DNA of 64,000 bases from Trichobilharzia regenti (lineage: Eukaryota > Platyhelminthes > Trematoda > Strigeidida > Schistosomatidae), in assembly GCA_944472135.2 (NCBI GenBank), contig OX235264.1, positions 123,409,809 through 123,473,808 on the forward strand. Reading direction: 5' to 3'. Made by a program: the position numbers and the translations under genes. Positions within the stretch are counted from its first letter, which is position 1, and each line of letters begins with the position of its first letter. This document shows, in pieces, positions 33,918 through 43,789 of this stretch. The notes beneath the pieces were generated by a model that saw only the letters and a list, made by a program, of their open reading frames with translations, was not told the DNA's origin and did not search any database.

Positions 33918-33972
33918 CAGACCTATTAACCATTCCCTCGATAAACACAGCAAAATTCAAAAAATCAGTAAC

Positions 33973-34155
33973 TCAATATGAAGACTGTGACAGCGTGTTG
34001 AGTGTAATGTCTTCAGCTGCAACAGTCTGCAGCACGAAATCGAAATGGTGCACTTGAATACAAGTGCATTCTGAGAAGTACATCGAACTGTCATCTTCAG
34101 AACTAGCCTTAAACACTCTCAGACAAATGCGGCACATTTGAAAATTGATTGACAT
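33973..34155 (-). CDS. Candidate Cys-containing small frame, left-arm copy
   Basis: Mirror of 43,552-43,734 with the same translation; see that entry. Confidence 0.28.
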   Translation of the reverse strand: MSINFQMCRICLRVFKASSEDDSSMYFSECTCIQVHHFDFVLQTVAAEDITLNTLSQSSY

Positions 34156-36753
34156 TCCAATTATTGAGAACGAGGAAATTCAACGGTGGTGACGGGATAC
34201 AGTAGATACTTCTGCGAGATTTAACTTAATGCTGATGGAGGCGTGAAGCAATCTCACCACCTGGTACGCTTCTAGTATTGTGAAATTTAATGAGCTTGTG
34301 CTGTATTTTCAAAATGTATCGCATATCACTAAATTTTTTATATCATAAAACGTGCTCTCACCCTCACTCCAGCATGATATACCTGAAAGTGTAAAGCCCA
34401 GGATTTGTGTGTATACGAGACATGATTTTTTTCACGGGAATCATCATTCAAGTGCAAATAAAGAATAATGCAAAACGGTAGCCTCTCCTTTGACAATAAT
34501 AGAGGACTTCGGATAAATTTAATGTATGAGTTGCAATCTGACTGTAAACTGTTACTTATATTACTCATCAGCCGACACCTTATATCTTTGTGTTACACAA
34601 AACATCAGTATGCAAATATTTGCTTATTCAAGCAAAAAGGCAAGGAATCACCGAATTCAAGTCAACGTAAAACATATGCAGGAGGAGACTTGGATTGATT
34701 CGAAACACACGGACGATCAGAACTTCGGGTGATCTGGTGTATCTGATCAAATTTCCCATTGATAATTCATCCAGAACAGGCTTGAGATCACCTCCTCCGT
34801 CCATATTATCCATCTCTCAATAAGGATATTCAATAAAACGCATTCCAACATCCTTAAAAATTATATCCCATGTAATAATTTGTCAGTCAGCAAGGAACAA
34901 AACGCCGAGGATTCATCAAAAATATGCACAAATATCCATTAATACATTGACAAAGTAAGCAGTATCCATGTGTCAAAAATCAATAAGTCTATCACGAAGA
35001 GAGGGAACACCCGCTGTATTGGAAGACACAAGCAAATGCATTAGATCGAATCAAGTAGCCATTGATTTGGCTGTCGACTGGAGTCGGTGTGTCTCAGTGT
35101 CTACCCATGCGAATCAGAAGTAACGTAATTCGGTAGCGAAAATAAGGAATAAGAAACCCACTGAATTAAACAAAACAAATCATCGTCATCACTCAATTAT
35201 GGAAGCTCCTAAGGTGTGAGGAGGTGTCACCGAAAGGCTGGGTACTCACGTGATTCAATGCCTATATGTGAATTTCGTATGTACAAATATCATGAATATA
35301 ATTCTGTAGGTTCAATGTCGAATCAGCAGTGTAAGGATATCGTCAACTCGAACACGAATTGCCTAAAGTTACTGCATAATAACGGCTTTGACATACATAA
35401 ACATTGACATCTCATTCAATGTCGGTGCATAGGCATATGTAAGAAATTTCACTCCTGATCCGAGTCACTATGATGCGCACAGCAATAGTCAGAGAGGAAA
35501 ACTACTGGTTTATTCTCCATTATTGAAATGCACTAATGAGTTGATTATCTATAGTTGTTTCAAACACAAAGCCTCTCAGCCTAGCAAATATCTGAACACG
35601 GACATCATTCTCACAAGTACGAATACATATAATCAATCTTGATGATTGTGGTGGGTGTGCAGCTATTCAGCTGCACTTATGTTCGAATATTGCGATGAAT
35701 GACTAGTCAGTTATTTGTGAAGTACCCGTGCAATATCACATCACTGTACACTCATCGCAAACGTTGGAATTATTAATCGCGTCCCGTAATCGTCATGTTA
35801 CACACCTGGCATAAATGCGATGACAAGATTTCAGTCGGAGGTTATGGGGTTCATGCATGATTTTCAATAAAATTATTTGATCTTTTTTGCATTCGATTGA
35901 ATAGTTGATACCACGGTTCTCACATTCTCTGATTATTGGTCAACTGCACATTGATTCGAACTCATACACTAGTTGCACACGATTGTCATGAAGTATTTTT
36001 ACCGCTTATTTCAGCTTGACTACATTGACGCTATGTCATCTGAATGATTTCACACAGAGCGTGATACCACATTCATCACAATGTTGTTCTGACTACGCTG
36101 TGATACAAATAATGCGAAATGTCACATCATTGAGAGACACCTGCTTCATGAAATACCATCTGTGGAACGATACACTAAAACGCACTAATACACGTCACTA
36201 CGTCTCATGAATTTCACAACAGCTTGGAGTCAACGACAATAGAAATTCGGCACTGTCGATAAGACAAAACACAAAGAGCTACTGTCAAGGAGTCAGTGGA
36301 ACCCAATGTTCAGTGATTGTGACAAGGCGATACATGAGATCTCATTAAAGAATCGAGTACTGATTACATAAAACCACGATTAACTGTTAATTTATTGAAA
36401 TCATCAGAGAGTCAATACAATGTGAGGTAGTAAATTCAGATCTTGTGCCGGTTACACGAAGTGGGAACCACTGACGTATCTAAACAGTGCAGATAACGCT
36501 CATCAGTAGGCCTCGACATCGAGATTTCAGGAAATCAGAATCAATAAACTAGCCCACACAGTTTCAACATCCATCAATTTTCACAGAAGTAATACCGAGC
36601 AGAAATCGAGATGCAGAACACAGTGAATAGATGAATATCTTTATTATTACATCACACTGCACAGAATTATTACAATGAAAATTTTAATCTACTGCACTAC
36701 ATACATTACAAATACAGGTGATGCGATTCTCCGCTCGTTGACTAAGCCACCAA

Positions 36754-36998
36754 TCACTGCAACCTCAATCGTGACCCTGTTGAAATGGAATAAGAAAACA
36801 GACATTGAAGTCACTTCATACACAACAAATTCATATCATCAATAGTTAGTCAACTAGTTGAATTTTCTTGAATTACTCACGTTTGTCAATTGGAACAGTG
36901 TCCTGTGCCACAGCGGCGAACACTGTGATCACTTGGATGAGGAAGATGACGACACCGATGGCCAATCTTGATTGTAGACACTTCGACTGCATTCTCAT
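36754..36998 (-). CDS. Small secreted peptide gene, copy 5 (type I)
   Basis: Exon 1 is at 36,998-36,881 (118 nt), the intron at 36,880-36,777 (104 bp, GTGAGT to CAACAG), and exon 2 at 36,776-36,754. The product is 46 aa: MRMQSKCLQSRLA, a hydrophobic core, FAAVA cleavage, and the mature peptide QDTVPIDKRSRLRLQ. The TATA box TATAAATA is at 37,059-37,052 and AATAAA at 36,645-36,640. The coding part is closest to copy 6. The promoter, however, is of the TATAAATA class, like copy 3, because the central spacer is flipped relative to palindrome 1. Confidence 0.8.
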
Positions 36999-37422
36999 TT
37001 CTTTGGATACTAATTGTCAAATTGGCATGAACGATCACATTTACATCACCATATTTATACCGTTCTTCCAATCACCAGCCCACACATTCATGATGACGTG
37101 TCAAAAGACGGAGTATCATATCTCATATTAGTGGGTGTCATGCCAATTTATGGTCGAACAATTTGACAAATGAAAATGCATTGTCCGTTCTCGTTGCCAG
37201 TTTGTGAGATTGGACGATATTTGATTGGCGAAATTGAAATTGTGGACAGGTATGGTGATTCGTTACACCACTCTCTACTTCACTCTAAACACACATATGA
37301 GATTTGTCTCCCCATCTTATCACACATCAGCATGTGTGGGTGGGTGGATGTGCGTCAAATGGTATAAAAACAGTGTAGTGATATGACCGAGTATGACAGC
37401 TTGACAATTAGTTTCCATAGAA
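36999..37422. promoter_or_regulatory. Shared divergent promoter of peptide gene pair 2, inverted spacer
   Basis: TATAAATA (37,059-37,052) serves the minus-strand gene and TATAAAAA (37,363-37,370) the plus-strand gene, 303 bp apart. A CCAAT box is on the minus strand at 37,228-37,224. The spacer aligns with 13,452-13,754 only as its reverse complement, including long shared stretches such as AAATTGAAATTGTGGACAGG. Confidence 0.7.
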
Positions 37423-37667
37423 ATGAGAATGCAGTCGAAGTGTCTACAATCTAGATTGGCCATCGGTGTCATCATCTTCCTCATCCAAGTGATCACAGTG
37501 TTCGCCGCTGTGGCACAGGACACTGTTCCAATTGACAAACGTGAGTAATTCAAGAAAATTCAACTAGTTGACTAACTATTGATGATATGAATTTGTTGTG
37601 TATGAAGTGACTTCAATGTCTGTTTTCTTATTCCATTTCAACAGGGTCACGATTGAGGTTGCAGTGA
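37423..37667 (+). CDS. Small secreted peptide gene, copy 6 (type I)
   Basis: Exon 1 is at 37,423-37,540, the intron at 37,541-37,644 (104 bp, GTGAGT to CAACAG), and exon 2 at 37,645-37,667. The product is 46 aa, MRMQSKCLQSRLA then a hydrophobic core with Ile at residue 17, FAAVA cleavage, and the mature peptide QDTVPIDKRSRLRLQ. TATAAAAA is at 37,363-37,370 and AATAAA at 37,776-37,781. A LINE inserted 330 bp beyond the stop, outside the transcription unit. All substitutions between copies fall in the signal peptide; the type I mature peptide is the same in four copies. Confidence 0.8.
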
Positions 37668-38328
37668 TTGGTGGCTTAGTCAACGAGCGGAGAATCGCAT
37701 CACCTGTATTTGTAATGTATGTAGTGCAGTAGATTAAAATTTTCATTGTAATAATTCTGTACAGTGTGATGTAATAATAAAGATATTCATCTATTCACTG
37801 TGTTCTGCATCTCGATTTCTGCTCGGTATTACTTCTGTGAAAATTGATGGATGTTGAAACTGTGTGGGCTAGTTTATTGATTCTGATTTCCTGAAATCTC
37901 GATGTCGAGGCCTACTGATGAGCGTTATCTGCACTGTTTAGATACGTCAGTGGTTCCCACTGCGTGTAATCGACACAAGATCTCAATTCACTCCTGGTTA
38001 ATAATAATATTAATTTTTACTTTATTCGAAAACAGTACTAATGATACAGCAAGGAATTTTCAGCATTCAGTACAATATTGCATCTATTTAACTCAAAAAC
38101 GACAAAAAAATATTAAAAATTTACATTACATAATAGTAATAAAACGATTGTTATAGCAGCTACGTAGCAAAATACTGTATGCCATACGGAAAAATATGTA
38201 CAAAGTACAAAATTGTAGTAATAATAGTAATACCAACTAAATAAAATAGCAAAGTTATGATTAAACGATAGAAAGTGTGACACCATAAAATACAGAAAGA
38301 TGAACGATGAAAGGGTCGATTCACTGTG

Positions 38329-39996
38329 CTAATTACATAGTAACTTGTAAGTTTCACGTCTAACAGAGTCTTCGTCACATAAAGTACGGGTTAAATAGGG
38401 TATTGTAGAATTTCTATACTTAGTAGTACGAGCATATATCTTTTTATATTGACTTCTCGTCCTACCTGATGAGATACAAGGGGACAGGTGTGAATAAAGG
38501 GGGTGCAGAGGGTCTGACAGTATAGCCTTTGCCCATTTCGTACAGGAATTTATATGCCTCTCGACTATAGTATTAGCGAGCTCATGCAGTGGCAGACCAC
38601 AAGCTCTACTCACAGCATTTAATACTCTTCGTAATATGATATAATCTTTTTTGAGAAGCCCAGGAAAGATTAATGGAGAGCAGTAGAGTACAATAGGTAA
38701 AATACAGGAGTTTAAAAATTGCAAAACTAAAGGTTGGTTGATACCTGATTGTCTTAACTTTTTAATGTAGAAGGTAAGACGAAACATTTTCTTAGAGATA
38801 GATAAGATGTGTGATGACCATGAAAGGTCAGAGGAAAGAACTAATCCAAGGTATTTAATGCTTGATTTGGTTTCAATTTCCGTGCCATCTATGCTACAGG
38901 GATCATGCGAGCTAACTAGTTCAAGTAAGTCACGTCGATGCTTGAAAGTAAAGTCAAGTGCCTGACATTTGGAAGGATTTAATATAAGACCATTTGACTT
39001 GGACCAGTTGTTGATGTCCAACAGAAAGCTATTAAGTTTGGAGCTGTCAGACTCGGAAGTGATAGGCAGTGATACAGTCAGATCATCTGCATATTTGACA
39101 AAGTTAGTTTCGTTTGAATGAGGCAGGTCATGTAGGAAGAAAGAAAAAAGAAAAGGAGAGAGGACAGCACCTTGTGGAACACCGGATTTTGTAAGCGAGG
39201 TAGAAGAAGATTTGCCGTTATATACAGTATACTGCATTCTATCAGAAAAATAGGAATGCAACCAACTCTTAGCCCAGGATCCTGTTTGTGTCAACGATAG
39301 CTTATTTAATAAAAGGCCCCTAGGTACAGAGTCAAAAGCAGATGTGTAGTCTAAGAAAGCACTACGAACATATTTAGCACCTTTGTCTAAACAAGAGACA
39401 ACATTGTGATATAAGACAACCGCAGCATCCAAGGTACTTCTACCATGTTTGTATGCAAATTGTTTAGGATCATTAAAAGGTTTCAAAGCGGGTTCAAGAC
39501 GAAGTAAAAGTAATTTTTCCATCAATTTTAAAAAGGGGGAAGTAATTGCAATAGGCCGAAATTTAATATCAGAACCAGAAGATGGTTTTGGTATAGGGAT
39601 AATTTTAATGTTTTTCCATGCAAAAGGTAGAACGTTACCGGAAAAAGAAGCATTAAAAATGTTAGTAAGAGGATAACACAAAATATCAGCACAATTCCTG
39701 AGGACAATGGCAGGTATGCCGTCAGGACCAAGGCTTTGAGAAGGCTTAAGAGACCGGAGACATTTAAGCACATCAAGGGTATTAAAACCACTAAAGTTAT
39801 TGTCAATATGATTTGTATCATTTGGAAGGGTATCAACAGAAGAGCGTATGAAAGATTTATTAAGAGTGTCAACATTAAGAGATGGAACAGAAATACATCG
39901 CTTACCGTTAGTAATTTCTTTGAAAAGTTTCCATAAATTAGAAGGGGTTTTACATGACAAAAATCTTTGATTATATAAAACATTTAGTCTTTTCAT
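38329..39996 (-). CDS. LINE reverse transcriptase (intact domain)
   Basis: The 555-codon open frame covers the reverse transcriptase of the young LINE. The order of motifs is: N-terminal 'KPSQSLGPDGIPAIVLRNCA' (residues about 84-103), 'FRPIAITSPFLKLMEKLLL' (147-165), motif A 'FLDYTSAFDSV' (214-224), motif B 'SGVPQGAVLSPFLF' (271-284), catalytic 'YADD' (302-305), then the thumb region and a C-terminus with 'VERHINSC'. It would copy LINE RNA at the insertion site, and probably SINE RNA sharing its tail. The listed start is not a true initiator: upstream parts of the protein continue in other frames after frameshifts, so the full polyprotein is broken even though this domain is open. The antisense frames across it are shadows. 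Confidence 0.88.
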   Translation of the reverse strand: MKRLNVLYNQRFLSCKTPSNLWKLFKEITNGKRCISVPSLNVDTLNKSFIRSSVDTLPNDTNHIDNNFSGFNTLDVLKCLRSLKPSQSLGPDGIPAIVLRNCADILCYPLTNIFNASFSGNVLPFAWKNIKIIPIPKPSSGSDIKFRPIAITSPFLKLMEKLLLLRLEPALKPFNDPKQFAYKHGRSTLDAAVVLYHNVVSCLDKGAKYVRSAFLDYTSAFDSVPRGLLLNKLSLTQTGSWAKSWLHSYFSDRMQYTVYNGKSSSTSLTKSGVPQGAVLSPFLFSFFLHDLPHSNETNFVKYADDLTVSLPITSESDSSKLNSFLLDINNWSKSNGLILNPSKCQALDFTFKHRRDLLELVSSHDPCSIDGTEIETKSSIKYLGLVLSSDLSWSSHILSISKKMFRLTFYIKKLRQSGINQPLVLQFLNSCILPIVLYCSPLIFPGLLKKDYIILRRVLNAVSRACGLPLHELANTIVERHINSCTKWAKAILSDPLHPLYSHLSPCISSGRTRSQYKKIYARTTKYRNSTIPYLTRTLCDEDSVRRETYKLLCN

Positions 39997-40025
39997 TTCC
40001 AGTTTTATCAGAGTATTTAACTTTT

Positions 40026-41169
40026 TTACACCAGGCTTATCATTTGTTTGAACAACAGTTCTTTATCTCTACGTAGCTTTTTGAGATATGGCGAAGATAA
40101 GCGATCAAATCGAATGAATAATGTTTCTTTAGGACAACATATTTCGAAACAGAATTTAAGATAATCGGTAGTGTTTGTGATTGTTTCATCTAATGTTTGT
40201 TCTGTAAATAAGTCCCAGTTAGTGTCTTTCAACATGCATCTGAGCTTGTCTAGGTTGTCTTGTGAGTAGCATCTCCGTTGAACTTTACTGTAGAGGTGAG
40301 AGAGGACACCTTTGTGTGATTTGGAATATATTTTAGGCAGTACACGTATGATATAGTGGTCAGAGTTAAGTAAGGAGCACGTTTGCGAGCTTCATATATA
40401 CCAACATCATTGATAAATATTGGATCCAGTGTTTTACCAAGACGGGTGGCAAAGTTACCAATATTGTCATGACCAAGTGATATAAGGAAGGAGCAATCGC
40501 TTCCATTGAAGTCGCCAGTTACTATTGATAAAGAGTTCTCGAAGCAAGCTGCAGCAAAAGCGGTGAATTCATCAGCGAACATAGATAAATCCAATATGGT
40601 ACAGCCAGGAGAGACATAAACATTAGAAATATAAATGAATTTGTATTTTGACAGGTGTTTCGGGCGACATCTCACAGTGATGCAATCAATGTAGTCATTC
40701 GAGAATTCGAAACAAACATAGTCAGGAACGGACCGTTTCGAGTTGTTGCAACACCTCCGCCATATTATTTCGTGGAAAAAACACGCTCTTAACGGAAAAC
40801 ATTAAAGTTGTTTAGTGACACAATATTGTCATCATATGAGTCATGAAGCCAGGTTTCTTTAAGAGTGACAATACCAGTATTGTGGTAAATTCCGGACGAA
40901 CACAGGGACTGAAAATGCACAATTTTATTAGGCAGGGACTGGCAGTTGGTACTATTGATAACTGGAACAGTGGTGTGATGTATGGGTGTAGACTTTAAGG
41001 CACGCTGCCAACCTCCATGGTGCTCTTTCTTGGGTTTATTGCAAATGTGAAGCTTTTTTGGTTTAAAACGTTTTATAAAAAAAACCCGGTAGTGAAAGAT
41101 ACGATTAGAATGCATAATATGACATGGAAACACCAATAAAATATGAGTAAATAAATGCAAAATATACAT
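40026..41169 (-). pseudogene. LINE endonuclease region, frameshifted
   Basis: Three minus-strand pieces in different frames make up the N-terminal part. 41,169-40,789 carries 'NTGIVTLKETWLHDSYDDN', the ETWL motif of AP-type endonucleases. 40,675-40,250 carries 'NSLSIVTGDFNGSD', the GDFN motif. 40,235-40,026 carries the linker to the reverse transcriptase. Frameshifts lie between the pieces near 40,700-40,790 and 40,236-40,260. The copy cannot make a single functional polyprotein. Confidence 0.78.
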
Positions 41170-43551
41170 GGAATGTGGTAGCCCAAAATATTCAAACAGG
41201 CCGCCAACGCCGTTCCGTTGGGTTGTGTTAGACGATTAATTAGAAGTCAATCTCAGATATGACAATCAATTCAATATAGCCTCGCCTTGAATTGACTGAG
41301 TGATGATTCTATTAAATAAACAGGCAATCGTGGTTTTATGTAATCAGTACTCGATTCTTCAATGAGATCTCATGTATCGCGTTGTCACAATCACTGAACA
41401 TTGGGTTCCACTGACTCCTTGACAGTAGCTCTTTGTGTTTTGTCTTATCGACAGTGCCGAATTTCTTTTGTCGTTGACTCCAAGCTGTTGTGAAATTCAT
41501 GAGACGTAGTGACGTGTATTAGTGCGTTTTAGTGTATCGTTCCACAGATGGTATTTCATGAAGCAGGTGTTTCTCAATGATGTGACATTTCGCATTATTT
41601 GTATCACAGCGTAGTCAGAACAACATTGTGATGAATGTGGTATCACGCTCTGTGTGAAATCATTCAGATGACATAGCGTCAATGTAGTCAAGCTGAAATA
41701 AGCGGTAAAAATACTTCATGACAATCGTGTGCAACTAGTGTATGAGTTCGAATCAATGTGCAGTTGACCAATAATCAGAGAATGTGAGAACCGTGGTATC
41801 AACTATTCAATCGAATGCAAAAAAGATCAAATAATTTTATTGAAAATCATGCATGAACCCCATAACCTCCGACTGAAATCTTGTCATCGCATTTATGCCA
41901 GGTGTGTAACATGACGATTACGGGACGCGATTAATAATTCCAACGTTTGCGATGAGTGTACAGTGATGTGATATTGCACGGGTACTTCACAAATAACTGA
42001 CTAGTCATTCATCGCAATATTCGAACATAAGTGCAGCTGAATAGCTGCACACCCACCACAATCATCAAGATTGATTATATGTATTCGTACTTGTGAGAAT
42101 GATGTCCGTGTTCAGATATTTGCTAGGCTGAGAGGCTTTGTGTTTGAAACAACTATAGATAATCAACTCATTAGTGCATTTCAATAATGGAGAATAAACC
42201 AGTAGTTTTCCTCTCTGACTATTGCTGTGCGCATCATAGTGACTCGGATCAGGAGTGAAATTTCTTACATATGCCTATGCACCGACATTGAATGAGATGT
42301 CAATGTTTATGTATGTCAAAGCCGTTATTATGCAGTAACTTTAGGCAATTCGTGTTCGAGTTGACGATATCCTTACACTGCTGATTCGACATTGAACCTA
42401 CAGAATTATATTCATGATATTTGTACATACGAAATTCACATATAGGCATTGAATCACGTGAGTACCCAGCCTTTCGGTGACACCTCCTCACACCTTAGGA
42501 GCTTCCATAATTGAGTGATGACGATGATTTGTTTTGTTTAATTCAGTGGGTTTCTTATTCCTTATTTTCGCTACCGAATTACGTTACTTCTGATTCGCAT
42601 GGGTAGACACTGAGACACACCGACTCCAGTCGACAGCCAAATCAATGGCTACTTGATTCGATCTAATGCATTTGCTTGTGTCTTCCAATACAGCGGGTGT
42701 TCCCTCTCTTCGTGATAGACTTATTGATTTTTGACACATGGATACTGCTTACTTTGTCAATGTATTAATGGATATTTGTGCATATTTTTGATGAATCCTC
42801 GGCGTTTTGTTCCTTGCTGACTGACAAATTATTACATAGGATATAATTTTTAAGGATGTTGGAATGCGTTTTATTGAATATCCTTATTGAGAGATGGATA
42901 ATATGGACGGAGGAGGTGATCTCAAGCCTGTTCTGGATGAATTATCAATGGGAAATTTGATCAGATACACCAGATCACCCGAAGTTCTGATCGTCCGTGT
43001 GTTTCGAATCAATCCAAGTCTCCTCCTGCATATGTTTTACGTTGACTTGAATTCGGTGATTCCTTGCCTTTTTGCTTGAATAAGCAAATATTTGCATACT
43101 GATGTTTTGTGTAACACAAAGATATAAGGTGTCGGCTGATGAGTAATATAAGTAACAGTTTACAGTCAGATTGCAACTCATACATTAAATTTATCCGAAG
43201 TCCTCTATTATTGTCAAAGGAGAGGCTACCGTTTTGCATTATTCTTTATTTGCACTTGAATGATGATTCCCGTGAAAAAAATCATGTCTCGTATACACAC
43301 AAATCCTGGGCTTTACACTTTCAGGTATATCATGCTGGAGTGAGGGTGAGAGCACGTTTTATGATATAAAAAATTTAGTGATATGCGATACATTTTGAAA
43401 ATACAGCACAAGCTCATTAAATTTCACAATACTAGAAGCGTACCAGGTGGTGAGATTGCTTCACGCCTCCATCAGCATTAAGTTAAATCTCGCAGAAGTA
43501 TCTACTGTATCCCGTCACCACCGTTGAATTTCCTCGTTCTCAATAATTGGA

Positions 43552-43734
43552 ATGTCAATCAATTTTCAAATGTGCCGCATTTGTCTGAGAGTGTTTAAGG
43601 CTAGTTCTGAAGATGACAGTTCGATGTACTTCTCAGAATGCACTTGTATTCAAGTGCACCATTTCGATTTCGTGCTGCAGACTGTTGCAGCTGAAGACAT
43701 TACACTCAACACGCTGTCACAGTCTTCATATTGA
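43552..43734 (+). CDS. Candidate Cys-containing small frame 'DDSSMYFSECTC'
   Basis: A frame of 60 codons has 'MCRICLRVFKASSEDDSSMY', 'FSECTCIQVHHFDFVLQTV' and a stop after 'TLSQSSY'. Relatives in the same frame occur at about 16,270-16,440 (interrupted by stops), on the minus strand at 6,523-6,708-equivalent positions in palindrome 1 ('LLLFDARYGDDRSMCECSECTC'), and near 59,600-59,690 (minus, with a stop). The preserved DDxSM...ECTC pattern in several diverged modules suggests descent from a real exon; here it is open. There is no signal peptide or clear splice site. The mirror is at 33,973-34,155. Confidence 0.3.
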   Translation: MSINFQMCRICLRVFKASSEDDSSMYFSECTCIQVHHFDFVLQTVAAEDITLNTLSQSSY

Positions 43735-43789
43735 GTTACTGATTTTTTGAATTTTGCTGTGTTTATCGAGGGAATGGTTAATAGGTCTG

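Larger units (their letters stand above)
29000..37210 (+). repeat. Module in plus orientation (left arm of palindrome 2)
   Basis: Related to 8,710-13,600. 29,000-30,080 and 34,160-36,600 hold no gene I can support. Frames there (34,338-34,813, 35,216-35,407, 36,016-36,210) are mirrored only by the other arm and break in palindrome 1. A degenerate 'MNEMCLLENPDGLFGIFSI' frame is at about 30,090-30,185, ending at a GTGGGT donor-like site. Confidence 0.72.
38000..41220 (-). mobile_element. Young non-LTR retrotransposon (LINE), right arm only
   Basis: About 3.2 kb, flanked by a 4-bp direct repeat GGTT (37,996-37,999 and 41,221-41,224). The empty site is visible in palindrome 1 (CTGGTTGTG near 14,383). 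The 3' end has a (TAA)n tail. Its order on the minus strand is endonuclease remnants then reverse transcriptase. It is the same family as the older copies at 30,836-33,917 and 43,790-46,804, and is probably of the CR1/Jockey group judging by its motifs. It is missing from the left arm, so it arrived after the palindrome formed. Confidence 0.9.

Noticed and set aside
34338..34813. Overlapping frames of 60-76 codons, mirrored at 42,894-43,369
   Set aside because: Conserved only through the palindrome; the related sequence in palindrome 1 (about 15,840-16,060) has stops in the same frame.
43132..43160. CTGATGAG near 43,136 as another hammerhead
   Set aside because: No GAAA follows at the required distance and no stem I partner is visible.
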